Part shown: one piece after another, positions 17,507 to 24,879 of the stretch
Numbering within the stretch: the stretch's first letter is position 1
Layout of the letters: every line of letters begins with the position of its first letter
DNA from: Ruegeria spongiae
GTDB lineage: Bacteria > Pseudomonadota > Alphaproteobacteria > Rhodobacterales > Rhodobacteraceae
Reading direction: 5' to 3'
Assembly (NCBI RefSeq): GCF_023502395.1
Contig: NZ_JAMFMB010000002.1
Coordinates: 186,001-250,000, forward strand
Length of the DNA: 64,000 nt
Position numbers and translations under genes: made by a program
The notes under the pieces: generated by a model
What the model was told of the DNA's origin: nothing
The model's database searches: none
The model's input: the letters and a program-made list of their open reading frames with translations, nothing else

Positions 17507-17541
17507 GCGCCCGCCTCTGAAAGGCGGCGGGCGCGGGTTTT
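17507..17541 (+). terminator. Probable terminator after the acyl-CoA ligase
   Basis: A 9-bp stem GCGCCCGCC / GGCGGGCGC with a 10-base loop is followed by GGG and TTTT. It lies 34 bases after the ligase stop codon and before the convergent DUF6489 gene. Confidence 0.65.
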
Positions 17542-17582
17542 CAACCCGTTTTCCGAAAATCGGTAACGGGTTCGGGCATAGC

Positions 17583-17819
17583 TCAGGATTTGCTGCCGCC
17601 GGTAAACGCGCTCATCAGGCCGCGCAGAAGGTCGGCATTTCCAGACGCCCCGGCAACCCAGCTGTTCAGAATATTCTCGGGCGAAAAGTTCTCGGCATCG
17701 CCAAGGATTCTGGCTTCGACTTTCTTGAGCCACTCTTCCTGAATCTTCTGAATGTTCGGCAGGCCCAGAAGCTCGCGCGCTTCGGCCGGAGTGAGATCGA
17801 CGGTAATATTGACTTGCAT
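17583..17819 (-). CDS. DUF6489-like small protein
   Basis: This 78-aa protein beginning MQVNITVDLTPAEARELLGLPNI matches the pattern of the uncharacterised DUF6489 family of alphaproteobacteria: a strand, then the PEEAR-FLGLPDV-type segment, then a helical tail with a Gly/Ser end. An upstream in-frame ATG at 17861 would add 14 residues; the start at 17819 is preferred on family homology. Its place next to the PHA genes, in the opposite direction, recalls the small phasin-like or regulatory proteins of PHA clusters, but no function is known. Confidence 0.7.
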   Translation of the reverse strand: MQVNITVDLTPAEARELLGLPNIQKIQEEWLKKVEARILGDAENFSPENILNSWVAGASGNADLLRGLMSAFTGGSKS

Positions 17820-18117
17820 GTAGGGTCCCTGTCGTTGTTCGCTTGGAATCCAAAGATTCAATTGACCGAATTGGCCATGAAACCATCATGCAATGAATTC
17901 CCTGGCAGACCAAAGGCGTATCCGCGGCAGATTGTCTCAATCAGGTCGATTGCAGGGCTGTTCCGTAGCGGCAGAGGTAAATATGCTCTGACGTCACAAG
18001 TTAACATGCCAAGCGGTTCCGGAATAGTGTTCCCATGAGCGTCGAGGTTAAGCAGGGCGGACGCCAACCACCCCACACAGGCACAACCCAAACTCGAAAA
18101 TATCAGGAGTTATCCAC

Positions 18118-18585
18118 ATGACTGCACCTGCGAACTTTACAACAAAGACCCTTGCCGATGCGGTTGGTCACGATTTTGGTGTTTCGGACCCGATCGAGGT
18201 CACCCAGGAGATGATCAACGCTTTCGCCGATGTCACCGGCGATCATCAGTGGATCCATGTCGACATTGAAAAAGCGACCAAGTTCGGGCCCTTTGGGGGT
18301 ACCATCGCGCATGGGTTCCTGACTCTGTCGCTGTTGGCTGCCGCGACGGAAAGCTCGGGGGCGGTACCGCCCGACGCAAAAGCCGTGTTAAATTATGGGT
18401 TGGGCAAGGTCCGGTTCCTGGCTCCGGTTCTTGCCGGAACGTCGGTGCAATCGAACTTCAAACTGGTTGGTGTCGAGGACAAGGGAGACGGCAAACAGCT
18501 CATCAAGATGGAAGCAACACTGCAGGATGTCGGGTCAGAGGCTCCGGCCGTGGTCGCCGAACTGCTGGCCATGGTAATCGGATAG
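18118..18585 (+). CDS. MaoC-family (R)-specific enoyl-CoA hydratase, PhaJ-like
   Basis: This 155-aa hot-dog fold protein has the hydratase 2 motif FADVTGDHQWIHVD (Asp and His in D-x4-H spacing) followed by GTIAHGFLTLSLL. Such enzymes hydrate trans-2-enoyl-CoA to (R)-3-hydroxyacyl-CoA, the direct monomer of PHA. It is 10 bp upstream of the PHA synthase gene in the same direction, which strongly supports the PhaJ role. The start has AGGAG upstream. Confidence 0.87.
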   Translation: MTAPANFTTKTLADAVGHDFGVSDPIEVTQEMINAFADVTGDHQWIHVDIEKATKFGPFGGTIAHGFLTLSLLAAATESSGAVPPDAKAVLNYGLGKVRFLAPVLAGTSVQSNFKLVGVEDKGDGKQLIKMEATLQDVGSEAPAVVAELLAMVIG

Positions 18586-18595
18586 GAGAGGCGAG

Positions 18596-20230
18596 ATGCC
18601 CAAGAAAACAATGGAAACATCCTCGGACCTGTTCAAGGCGCTGGGTGAATTTTACAAAGCCTCCCTGGCCCGTCCGGATCAGCTGATCGAGACCTATTTC
18701 GGCATGATGCAGGAAACCTTCGCCAGCGTGACCGGCTCCGCAGAGATCGCGCCCGAGCGTGGCGACAAGCGCTTCCTGGACCCGATCTGGTCGTCCAATC
18801 CTGTCTACAAGGCGATGATGCAGTCCTATCTGACATGGTCGCGCGGCCTGACCGAATGGGTCGATGACCTTGAGATGGAAGAGCGCAACAAACTGCGCGC
18901 AAAGCTGCTGATCTCGATGGTCACTGACAGCCTGGCGCCGACCAACGCGTTGCTTGGCAATCCGACGGCCATGAAGACGACGCTGGAAAAGGGCGGCAAG
19001 AACCTTGTCGATGGCGCCAAGCACCTGATCGACGACATGGTCAACAACAATGGCCTGCCTTCGATGGTCGATACCTCGAAATTCGAGGTTGGTGGAAACC
19101 TGGGCATCAGCGAAGGCCAGGTCATCTATCGCGAAGAGCATATGGAGTTGATCCAGTACACGCCGAAGACCGAGAAAGTGTTCAAGCGGCCGGTCTTCAT
19201 CATCCCGCCGCAGATCAACAAATTCTATGTCTGGGACCTGGCGCCGGGCCGCTCGGTCATCGAATATCTGCTGGAAAAGGGTCACACGATCTTCATCGTG
19301 AGCTGGCGCAACCCGTCGGTTGAACACTCGGAATGGGGCATGGACACCTATGTCGAGGCGCTGGACCGTGCCTCTGAGGTGGCCTGCACCATCAGCAAGT
19401 CCAAGGATCTGAACTTCATCGGGGCCTGCTCGGGTGGAATCACTGCTTCGCTGCTGATGTCCTATTGGGCCTCCAAAGGTATCAAGCGCGCGAATTCCTT
19501 CACTTTGCTGGTGGCGGTCCTGCATTCGGAAGGCGCGGCCAACACGACCATGGGTCTGTTCGCGAACTTCGAAACCCTCGAAATTGCGCGCATGTTCTCG
19601 CGCTCGCAGGGCGTGCTGTCCGGCAAGGACCTGCAAAAGGCCTTTGCCTGGTTGCGTCCGAACGATCTGATCTGGGCCTATTGGGTCAACAACTATCTGC
19701 TGGGCAACGAGCCGCCGGTCTTCGACGTTCTGTACTGGAACAACGACACCACGAATCTGCCGGGAAAACTGCACGGCGATCTGCTTGAGATGATGGCCAA
19801 GGGTGGTGCCGTACAAGGCGCCGATGTCGAGGTTCTGGGCACCAAGGTCGATCTGAGCAAAGTGACCTGCGACAAGTTCGTCGTGGGCGGCACCACCGAC
19901 CACATCACCCCATGGGAAGGCTGCTATACCTCGATGCAGTCCTTTGGTGGCGACAACGAGTTCCTTCTCAGCCAGTCAGGCCACATTCAGGCAATCGTTA
20001 ACCCTCCGGGCAACAAGCGGTCTAAATTCTTTACCAACAAGGGCAAGCATACGACCCCGGAAGAATATCAAGCAGGCGCGGAACCCCATGAGGGTACCTG
20101 GTGGGATTACTGGGCAGTGTGGATGGCTGAACGGTCCGGCACCAAAGTGGCCGCCCCGAAGGCTTTGGGCTCGGACGCGTATCCGCCGCTGGCGGCAGCG
20201 CCCGGAACCTATGTCCACGAATCGGTCTAA
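18596..20230 (+). CDS. phaC: Polyhydroxyalkanoate synthase
   Basis: This 544-aa enzyme polymerises (R)-3-hydroxyacyl-CoA into PHA granules. The lipase-like box FIGACSGG carries the catalytic Cys (about C278); Asp lies in GGTTDHITPW (about D435) and His in SQSGHIQAIVNPPG (about H463), with the spacing seen in characterised class I/II synthases. The GACSGG box and the neighbouring depolymerase type point to a medium-chain-length (class II-like) enzyme, but a class I assignment cannot be excluded. It is co-directional with phaJ-like and phaZ genes and follows a GGAGAGG ribosome site. Confidence 0.93.
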   Translation: MPKKTMETSSDLFKALGEFYKASLARPDQLIETYFGMMQETFASVTGSAEIAPERGDKRFLDPIWSSNPVYKAMMQSYLTWSRGLTEWVDDLEMEERNKLRAKLLISMVTDSLAPTNALLGNPTAMKTTLEKGGKNLVDGAKHLIDDMVNNNGLPSMVDTSKFEVGGNLGISEGQVIYREEHMELIQYTPKTEKVFKRPVFIIPPQINKFYVWDLAPGRSVIEYLLEKGHTIFIVSWRNPSVEHSEWGMDTYVEALDRASEVACTISKSKDLNFIGACSGGITASLLMSYWASKGIKRANSFTLLVAVLHSEGAANTTMGLFANFETLEIARMFSRSQGVLSGKDLQKAFAWLRPNDLIWAYWVNNYLLGNEPPVFDVLYWNNDTTNLPGKLHGDLLEMMAKGGAVQGADVEVLGTKVDLSKVTCDKFVVGGTTDHITPWEGCYTSMQSFGGDNEFLLSQSGHIQAIVNPPGNKRSKFFTNKGKHTTPEEYQAGAEPHEGTWWDYWAVWMAERSGTKVAAPKALGSDAYPPLAAAPGTYVHESV

Positions 20231-20255
20231 CTAGAACAACAAAGAGAGCAATTGC

Positions 20256-21071
20256 ATGGAAATAAAGTCGCAGATCATGACGGTGGCAGGGCAGGACTGG
20301 AATGTTGCAGTCGTTGGCCCTGAGGATGCGGACCGGACTTTGTTGCTATGCAACGGCATCGGGGCCAGTCTTGATACGATTGGCCCCATTGCAGACCATT
20401 TCAGCCGCACCAGGCTGATCGCGTTTGATGTTCCGGGGGTTGGCGGTTCGCCAACGCCCTGGTCGCCCTATCGGCTGTCGAATCTGACCCGGATGCTGAA
20501 CGAAATCCTTGATCGACTGGGTGTCGGCATGGTGGATGTGTTCGGCGTGTCCTGGGGCGGTGCGCTGGCCCAGCAATTCGCGCATGACTTCCAGAAACGT
20601 TGCCATACGCTCACGCTGGCGGCGACGGGGGCGGGTCTTGTCATGGTTCCGGGCAATATCAATGTGCTCAGAAAGATGGTGACCCACAAACGCTACACCG
20701 ATCCGGATTACATGCTGAATGTGGCGACCGAGCTTTATGGTGGCGAAGTCGAGTTCAACCAGGAAATGCTCAAGAACCACACCCGTGCGATGAAGGCGGG
20801 CGACAAGCGTGGCTATCTCTATCAGCTGCTGGCCGGGCTGGGCTGGACCAGTTACCTGTGGCTGCCCCGCATCAAGATTCCCACCCTTGTCCTGATGGGG
20901 ACGGACGACCCGATCGTTCCACCGGTCAATGGAAAGATCCTGACCTCTCGCTTGCCAAATGCAAAGCTTGAAATGGTCGAGTGCGGCCATATGTTCGTGT
21001 TGACCCAGGCCGAGGCTGTGGCCGACCGGATCGAGGCGTTCATCCACGAAGAGGCAATGGCAGAAGCCTGA
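20256..21071 (+). CDS. phaZ: Intracellular PHA depolymerase, medium-chain-length type
   Basis: This 271-aa alpha/beta hydrolase is closely similar in pattern to pseudomonad PhaZ: LLLCNGIGA, FDVPGVGGSPTP, the nucleophile elbow GVSWGGALAQQFAHD (Ser about 99), AGLGWTSYLWL, acid Asp in GTDDPIVP and His in ECGHMFVLT. It releases hydroxyacids from stored PHA. It lies 25 bp after phaC, and the gene order phaC-phaZ is that of mcl-PHA operons. Confidence 0.9.
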   Translation: MEIKSQIMTVAGQDWNVAVVGPEDADRTLLLCNGIGASLDTIGPIADHFSRTRLIAFDVPGVGGSPTPWSPYRLSNLTRMLNEILDRLGVGMVDVFGVSWGGALAQQFAHDFQKRCHTLTLAATGAGLVMVPGNINVLRKMVTHKRYTDPDYMLNVATELYGGEVEFNQEMLKNHTRAMKAGDKRGYLYQLLAGLGWTSYLWLPRIKIPTLVLMGTDDPIVPPVNGKILTSRLPNAKLEMVECGHMFVLTQAEAVADRIEAFIHEEAMAEA

Positions 21072-21080
21072 TCCGTCACC

Positions 21081-22340
21081 ATGATCAATGCCGGAAACAC
21101 GATCGACGCCGAAAAAGCTGCGGCGATCCGAAAGGTTCGGCGCACCGCGACTGGTATTCTTGGGTTTCTGACGCTGGTTTTTGCGGTCAGCTTCGCGATT
21201 TCGGAACCGCCGACCTGGCTCTTGCTGGTCCGCGCCATGGCCGAGGCCGGTATGGTCGGCGGTCTGGCAGACTGGTTCGCGGTCGAGGCACTGTTCAGGC
21301 ATCCGTTGGGCCTGCCCATCCCGCACACCGCGCTGTTGCCCAACAATCAAAAGCGCGCCGCAGGCAACATCGCCCGCTTCATTGATGAGTATTTTCTGGC
21401 CCCCGAGCAATTGCTGCGTCAGTTGCAACGGGCCAACCCTGCGCTCAAAGCCGCAAACTGGCTGGAAAAACCTGACAATGCTGCTGCGCTGAGCCGGACA
21501 TTGTCTCAGCTTCTGCATGACATCCTGCATAGCCAGTTGCGCGGCGGCATCGGCCCCGCCCCCACCAAATACCTGCGCGAGTTGATGACCAGGATCGTCG
21601 ATACCCCCACCTTGTCGCGGCAGATCACCGAGCTTCTGAAAGGAAGCGTGCACAGCCAGTTGCTGAACGACATTCTGCTGCAGGTGCGTGATGTGCTGGA
21701 CGAGAATCGCGACACGGTCATGGCGGTGGTGCAAGACCGCAGTCGCTGGTGGGTCGCCACATCGGTTGATAAGCGGATCACCGAAGTTCTGGTGGATGGC
21801 GTTCTGTCGATCATTGACGAGCTTTCGAACCCGAAATCTGAACTGCGGCAGGACTTCGAGAAATCCATCACGATACTGATCGACCGTTTTCAGGAAACCG
21901 GCAAGATTGCCGAGAATATCGACCAGGGGTTCAAGGCATTCACCGACTCACCGAAATTCGCCAGATCGCTGGAACAGGTCATCACGGCGGTTCTGCACGA
22001 GGTGGACAAGGGTTTGGTTGAACAGCCCGACCGTGTGGCCGACCTGATGGCGCGGGCGTTGCAGGATTTTGCCCAGACGGTCCAGCAATCTGACGACCTG
22101 CAGGACCAGTTGAATGCCCGTTTCGCGAAAGGGTTCGAAGCGATTCTGAAAGAAATGCGGCCCGCCATCGTCGACTATATCGCCGAAAGCATCGCAGGCT
22201 GGGACAGTGATCAGCTTGTCGCAAGGATGGAATCAGAGGTTGGACGCGACCTTCAGTTCATTCGGATCAACGGGGCCGTCTTGGGGGCTCTTGTTGGTGG
22301 TGCCTTGTTTTTATTGACTCATTTCGCTTTCGGCGCCTAG
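21081..22340 (+). CDS. DUF445 family membrane-anchored protein
   Basis: This 419-aa protein has a hydrophobic segment near the N-terminus (GILGFLTLVFAVSFAI) and the DUF445 signature GLADWFAVEALFRHPLGLPIPHTALLPNNQ. A long helical middle follows, then a C-terminal hydrophobic anchor (AVLGALVGGALFLLTHFAF). The family (E. coli YjiN type) has no settled function. It is 10 bp after phaZ and probably co-transcribed, an unusual partner for PHA genes. Confidence 0.85.
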   Translation: MINAGNTIDAEKAAAIRKVRRTATGILGFLTLVFAVSFAISEPPTWLLLVRAMAEAGMVGGLADWFAVEALFRHPLGLPIPHTALLPNNQKRAAGNIARFIDEYFLAPEQLLRQLQRANPALKAANWLEKPDNAAALSRTLSQLLHDILHSQLRGGIGPAPTKYLRELMTRIVDTPTLSRQITELLKGSVHSQLLNDILLQVRDVLDENRDTVMAVVQDRSRWWVATSVDKRITEVLVDGVLSIIDELSNPKSELRQDFEKSITILIDRFQETGKIAENIDQGFKAFTDSPKFARSLEQVITAVLHEVDKGLVEQPDRVADLMARALQDFAQTVQQSDDLQDQLNARFAKGFEAILKEMRPAIVDYIAESIAGWDSDQLVARMESEVGRDLQFIRINGAVLGALVGGALFLLTHFAFGA

Positions 22341-22436
22341 CCAGAATAAAGTGACGCCGCGTTGCGGCATAAAAATGTTGCGCTGCAGCATGACTGTCCC
22401 TATCTTCGGCTCATCACGATAATCTGGAGAGATACA

Positions 22437-22835
22437 ATGGCTACCAAAGCAACCGCACCCAAGACCAACGCTGCTGACACCGTTTCGAAAGCAACCAACT
22501 CGATCGCAAACGTGTCGAACACTGTTTCGTCGCTGTTCGGCGCATACATCACGTCTGGCCGCAAACTGGTCGAAGGCGTCATCGAAGTTGACAAAACCCT
22601 GCTGGGCTATGCCAAGAACTCGTTCGACGGCTACGTCGCCCTGGGCAAAGACACCATGCAGGCAAAATGCCTGAACGACGTCATCGACCTGCAGGCCGCA
22701 CACGCCCACGCGTCGATCGAAAACGGTGCCGCAAACGCACGTGAAGTGGTCGAACTGAGCCGCACCCGCGCGAAAGAAGCTTATGCACCGCTGAAAGAAG
22801 TTATCGACACCTACCGTTCGAGCAAAGCTGCCTGA
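22437..22835 (+). CDS. Phasin family protein
   Basis: This 132-aa protein is Ala-rich, helical and amphipathic, with the phasin pattern (GRKLVEGVIEVDKTLLGYAKNSFDGYVALGKDTMQAK). Phasins coat PHA granules and control their size. The ATG at 22437 follows GGAGAGAT. It is 96 bp after the DUF445 gene and is closed by a strong terminator, so it may have its own promoter for high expression. Confidence 0.85.
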   Translation: MATKATAPKTNAADTVSKATNSIANVSNTVSSLFGAYITSGRKLVEGVIEVDKTLLGYAKNSFDGYVALGKDTMQAKCLNDVIDLQAAHAHASIENGAANAREVVELSRTRAKEAYAPLKEVIDTYRSSKAA

Positions 22836-22864
22836 ATATTGGTGTCAGGCAACTGACAGCATTT

Positions 22865-22908
22865 GGGTCGGCCTCGCCTATCACGGCGATGGTCGGCCCT
22901 TTTCTTTT
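22865..22908 (+). terminator. Intrinsic terminator after the phasin gene
   Basis: GGGTCGGCC-TCGCC pairs with GGCGA-T-GGTCGGCCC (two wobble pairs and one bulge), loop TATCAC, followed by TTTTCTTTT. Confidence 0.85.
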
Positions 22909-22939
22909 GATTCTCCTCAAAGTCCCGAACCGGGCGTCG

Positions 22940-23965
22940 CTAAGGCGCGGCCATCCTGCGGTGTTTCAGCGGGCTGACCCCTTCTTCGCGTTTGAAGGCC
23001 CTGACAAACGCGCTTGTTTCCGAGAACCCCAACCGTGTCGCAATTTCCGAAACGGACGCATCGGTGAACTCCAACGCGCTACGGGCGGCCGACTGGATCA
23101 CGTCCTTGCGCAATTCACGGAACGTCGTGCCCTCGGAACTAAGGCACCGATGAAGCTTGCGCACCGATATGTTCAGATCGCTCGAGATTTCTGTCGCGGT
23201 CAGTTGTGTGTGCCCTACGCGTGACGACAGCAGCAACCGGACACGCCGTTCAACGCTCTCGCCCATTCGGGCCCGCTCTAGCAGCGTGTCCGCCTGCTGG
23301 CGTACAATGGCCAGCAGACCGGGGTCGGCGTCGCTGATCTTCATGCGCAGGATCTTGCGGTCGAAAATCAGTTGGTTCTTGTCCTGACCGAACCTGACAT
23401 CCGGTCCGAAAATCTTGCGGTGGGTGGTGAGATCGGGGGGGCGCGGAAAGGTGAACCGGGTTGTTGTGGGGTGCCAGTCGGTGCCGATCTTGCGACGCAT
23501 GACCTCCACCAGAACAGCAAGCGAAAAGTCTATGTCTTGTCGACCATCGCTGCCGGGCAACGGATTCTCTGAATAATCGAATATACAGATGCCCTGCGCC
23601 TGGGTGAATTTCATGCCGAAGCTCCGGGTAAACACTTCGTAATAATGATCTAGAAACACGCAGAGATCGCGCACCGAACTTGCATTGTCGACAATGTAAC
23701 CCAGAACCCCGAATTGCCGCGCTCTGGCTGTCTGCCCAATGCTCAAACCGAGGTCGGGATCGCCTAGTTTCGCTGCGCCCCAATCGATCAGCCTCAGGTA
23801 GCTCTCGACCGGGATTGCAAATTCGGGATCATTGAGCTCTGTCGGGGTGCAATCAATCTGTGTGCAAAGGTCTTTGTCAGCAATGCCACGATCAAGCAAC
23901 GCAAAGATCAGCCAGTGGATCGGGACCAGATCATTTATACGGTAGGCAACAGGGTCGGTGATCAT
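22940..23965 (-). CDS. AraC-family transcriptional regulator, OruR-like (paralogue 2)
   Basis: This 341-aa paralogue of the regulator at 10016-11038 has the same ligand-binding N-domain and C-terminal double helix-turn-helix (SVSEIATRLGFSETSAFVRAFKREEG). The second recognition helix is almost identical to that of paralogue 1, so the two may share DNA sites. The ATG at 23965 is chosen; an in-frame start at 24001 would add 12 residues. A TGTCAA-type repeat overlaps its upstream region and faces the phasin-like gene on the other strand, so it may also be autoregulated. Confidence 0.88.
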   Translation of the reverse strand: MITDPVAYRINDLVPIHWLIFALLDRGIADKDLCTQIDCTPTELNDPEFAIPVESYLRLIDWGAAKLGDPDLGLSIGQTARARQFGVLGYIVDNASSVRDLCVFLDHYYEVFTRSFGMKFTQAQGICIFDYSENPLPGSDGRQDIDFSLAVLVEVMRRKIGTDWHPTTTRFTFPRPPDLTTHRKIFGPDVRFGQDKNQLIFDRKILRMKISDADPGLLAIVRQQADTLLERARMGESVERRVRLLLSSRVGHTQLTATEISSDLNISVRKLHRCLSSEGTTFRELRKDVIQSAARSALEFTDASVSEIATRLGFSETSAFVRAFKREEGVSPLKHRRMAAP

Positions 23966-23984
23966 GCTTAAAATTCTTACCTCG

Positions 23985-24024
23985 CCGTCCGAAAATGTCA
24001 ATAACGTGCCGAATATGTCAATCC
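23985..24024 (+). promoter_or_regulatory. Putative AraC operator, copy 2 (phasin-like gene)
   Basis: CGTCCGAAAATGTCAA with half-sites TGTCAA at 23996-24001 and 24016-24021 (20 bp apart). A TAGAAT -10 box at 24044-24049 follows 22 bp after the second half-site, the same geometry as copy 1. It lies between paralogue 2 and the gene at 24151. Confidence 0.65.
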
Positions 24025-24043
24025 CATCGACTGCATTCGCCCT

Positions 24044-24049
24044 TAGAAT
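24044..24049 (+). promoter_or_regulatory. Candidate -10 box of the phasin-like gene
   Basis: TAGAAT is placed 22 bp after the second TGTCAA half-site, in the direction of the gene at 24151. Confidence 0.45.
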
Positions 24050-24150
24050 ACGGCAGGCACCCGCTTTTTTTAAGGCGCCGGGTCGCCCTCCACGCGCTGA
24101 CCGGATCGGTCAGTTTGATGCGTTGGCCCAAACAGGAAAGGCACAAGAAC

Positions 24151-24582
24151 ATGGATGTTTCGGAAGCTCTTAAAGCGATGGCAAACTACTCCAAGCAGAT
24201 GGAAGACAAATTCAACGAATGGCAATCGCAGGCGGCCGAGTGGAACAAGAAGACGGATGAAGAGTTCAAATCCTGGGCCGCAGATGCCGATGCGCGCATG
24301 ACCGCGGCCAGCGAACAGATTCAATCCTTTATGGCGGATGCCTCGGAAACCGCTAAAAGCGAATGGGCCAAGGCGGATGCCAGTTGGACCGAACAGGTTG
24401 ATACGATGAAGAAACAGGTCGCAGAGGCCCAGAAGACATGGACCGAGAAGTCGGCAGAGGGACAGGCAGAAGCCGCAGAGGTCTTTGCCGCTTCGCTGAG
24501 CAAATTTGCCCTGGCGGTCCAGAATGAGGCCGAAAAAGCTGCGGCATACGCGACCGAAGCTAAGGCAAAGTCAAAAGGCTGA
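24151..24582 (+). CDS. Phasin-like coiled-coil protein
   Basis: This 143-aa protein is rich in Ala, Glu, Lys and Trp and almost entirely helical, with repeated heptad-like stretches (QMEDKFNEWQSQAAEWNKK, DEEFKSWAADADARM, EWAKADASWTEQVD). It ends in a basic Ala/Lys tail (EAKAKSKG). The composition and location by the PHA genes suggest a granule-associated (phasin-like or PhaM-like) role, but no conserved motif is recognised. The ATG at 24151 follows AGGAAAGG. It appears to have its own promoter with an AraC-type operator. Confidence 0.7.
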   Translation: MDVSEALKAMANYSKQMEDKFNEWQSQAAEWNKKTDEEFKSWAADADARMTAASEQIQSFMADASETAKSEWAKADASWTEQVDTMKKQVAEAQKTWTEKSAEGQAEAAEVFAASLSKFALAVQNEAEKAAAYATEAKAKSKG

Positions 24583-24879
24583 GATTGACGCGCTGCGTGC
24601 ATCCACGTCAGGGGCCTGCGGATCTCGGGCGGTATGCACCCGGTTCGCAGGCGCAAATTGCCGCCTTCATTGACATTTATGTCCGAAATTGTCAAAATTT
24701 CGACCGAGTTCGTCAAGCCACGGTGGGGTTGGTTCTGGCATTAGCATACCATCCAGAGATTCAGCCGGGAATGCCAGCTAACACGCAGAGTGATTGTTCC
24801 AAACACCTATGCGGCGGGCATTTCCAGCTCATTTAGCTGCCGTATGACAAGAAATAGACGGCCGAGAAAGGCACTCACA
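24583..24879 (+). other. Regulatory gap before the aldehyde dehydrogenase
   Basis: No gene is apparent in these 297 bases. The third copy of the TGTCAA operator lies at 24679-24720, and a TTGACA...TGTCAA inverted pair spans 24670-24695. A weak candidate -10 box (TAGCAT, 24742-24747) follows. Confidence 0.5.
24679..24720 (+). promoter_or_regulatory. Putative AraC operator, copy 3 (aldehyde dehydrogenase)
   Basis: ATGTCCGAAATTGTCAA at 24679-24695, with a second half-site CGTCAAGCC starting 21 bp after the first (24711). It is nearly identical in spacing and flanks to copy 1 upstream of the cytochrome operon. Confidence 0.65.

Noticed and set aside
20346-21734. Long minus-strand frame opposite phaZ and the DUF445 gene
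   Set aside because: Antisense shadow of two well-supported genes, without a ribosome site or family pattern.
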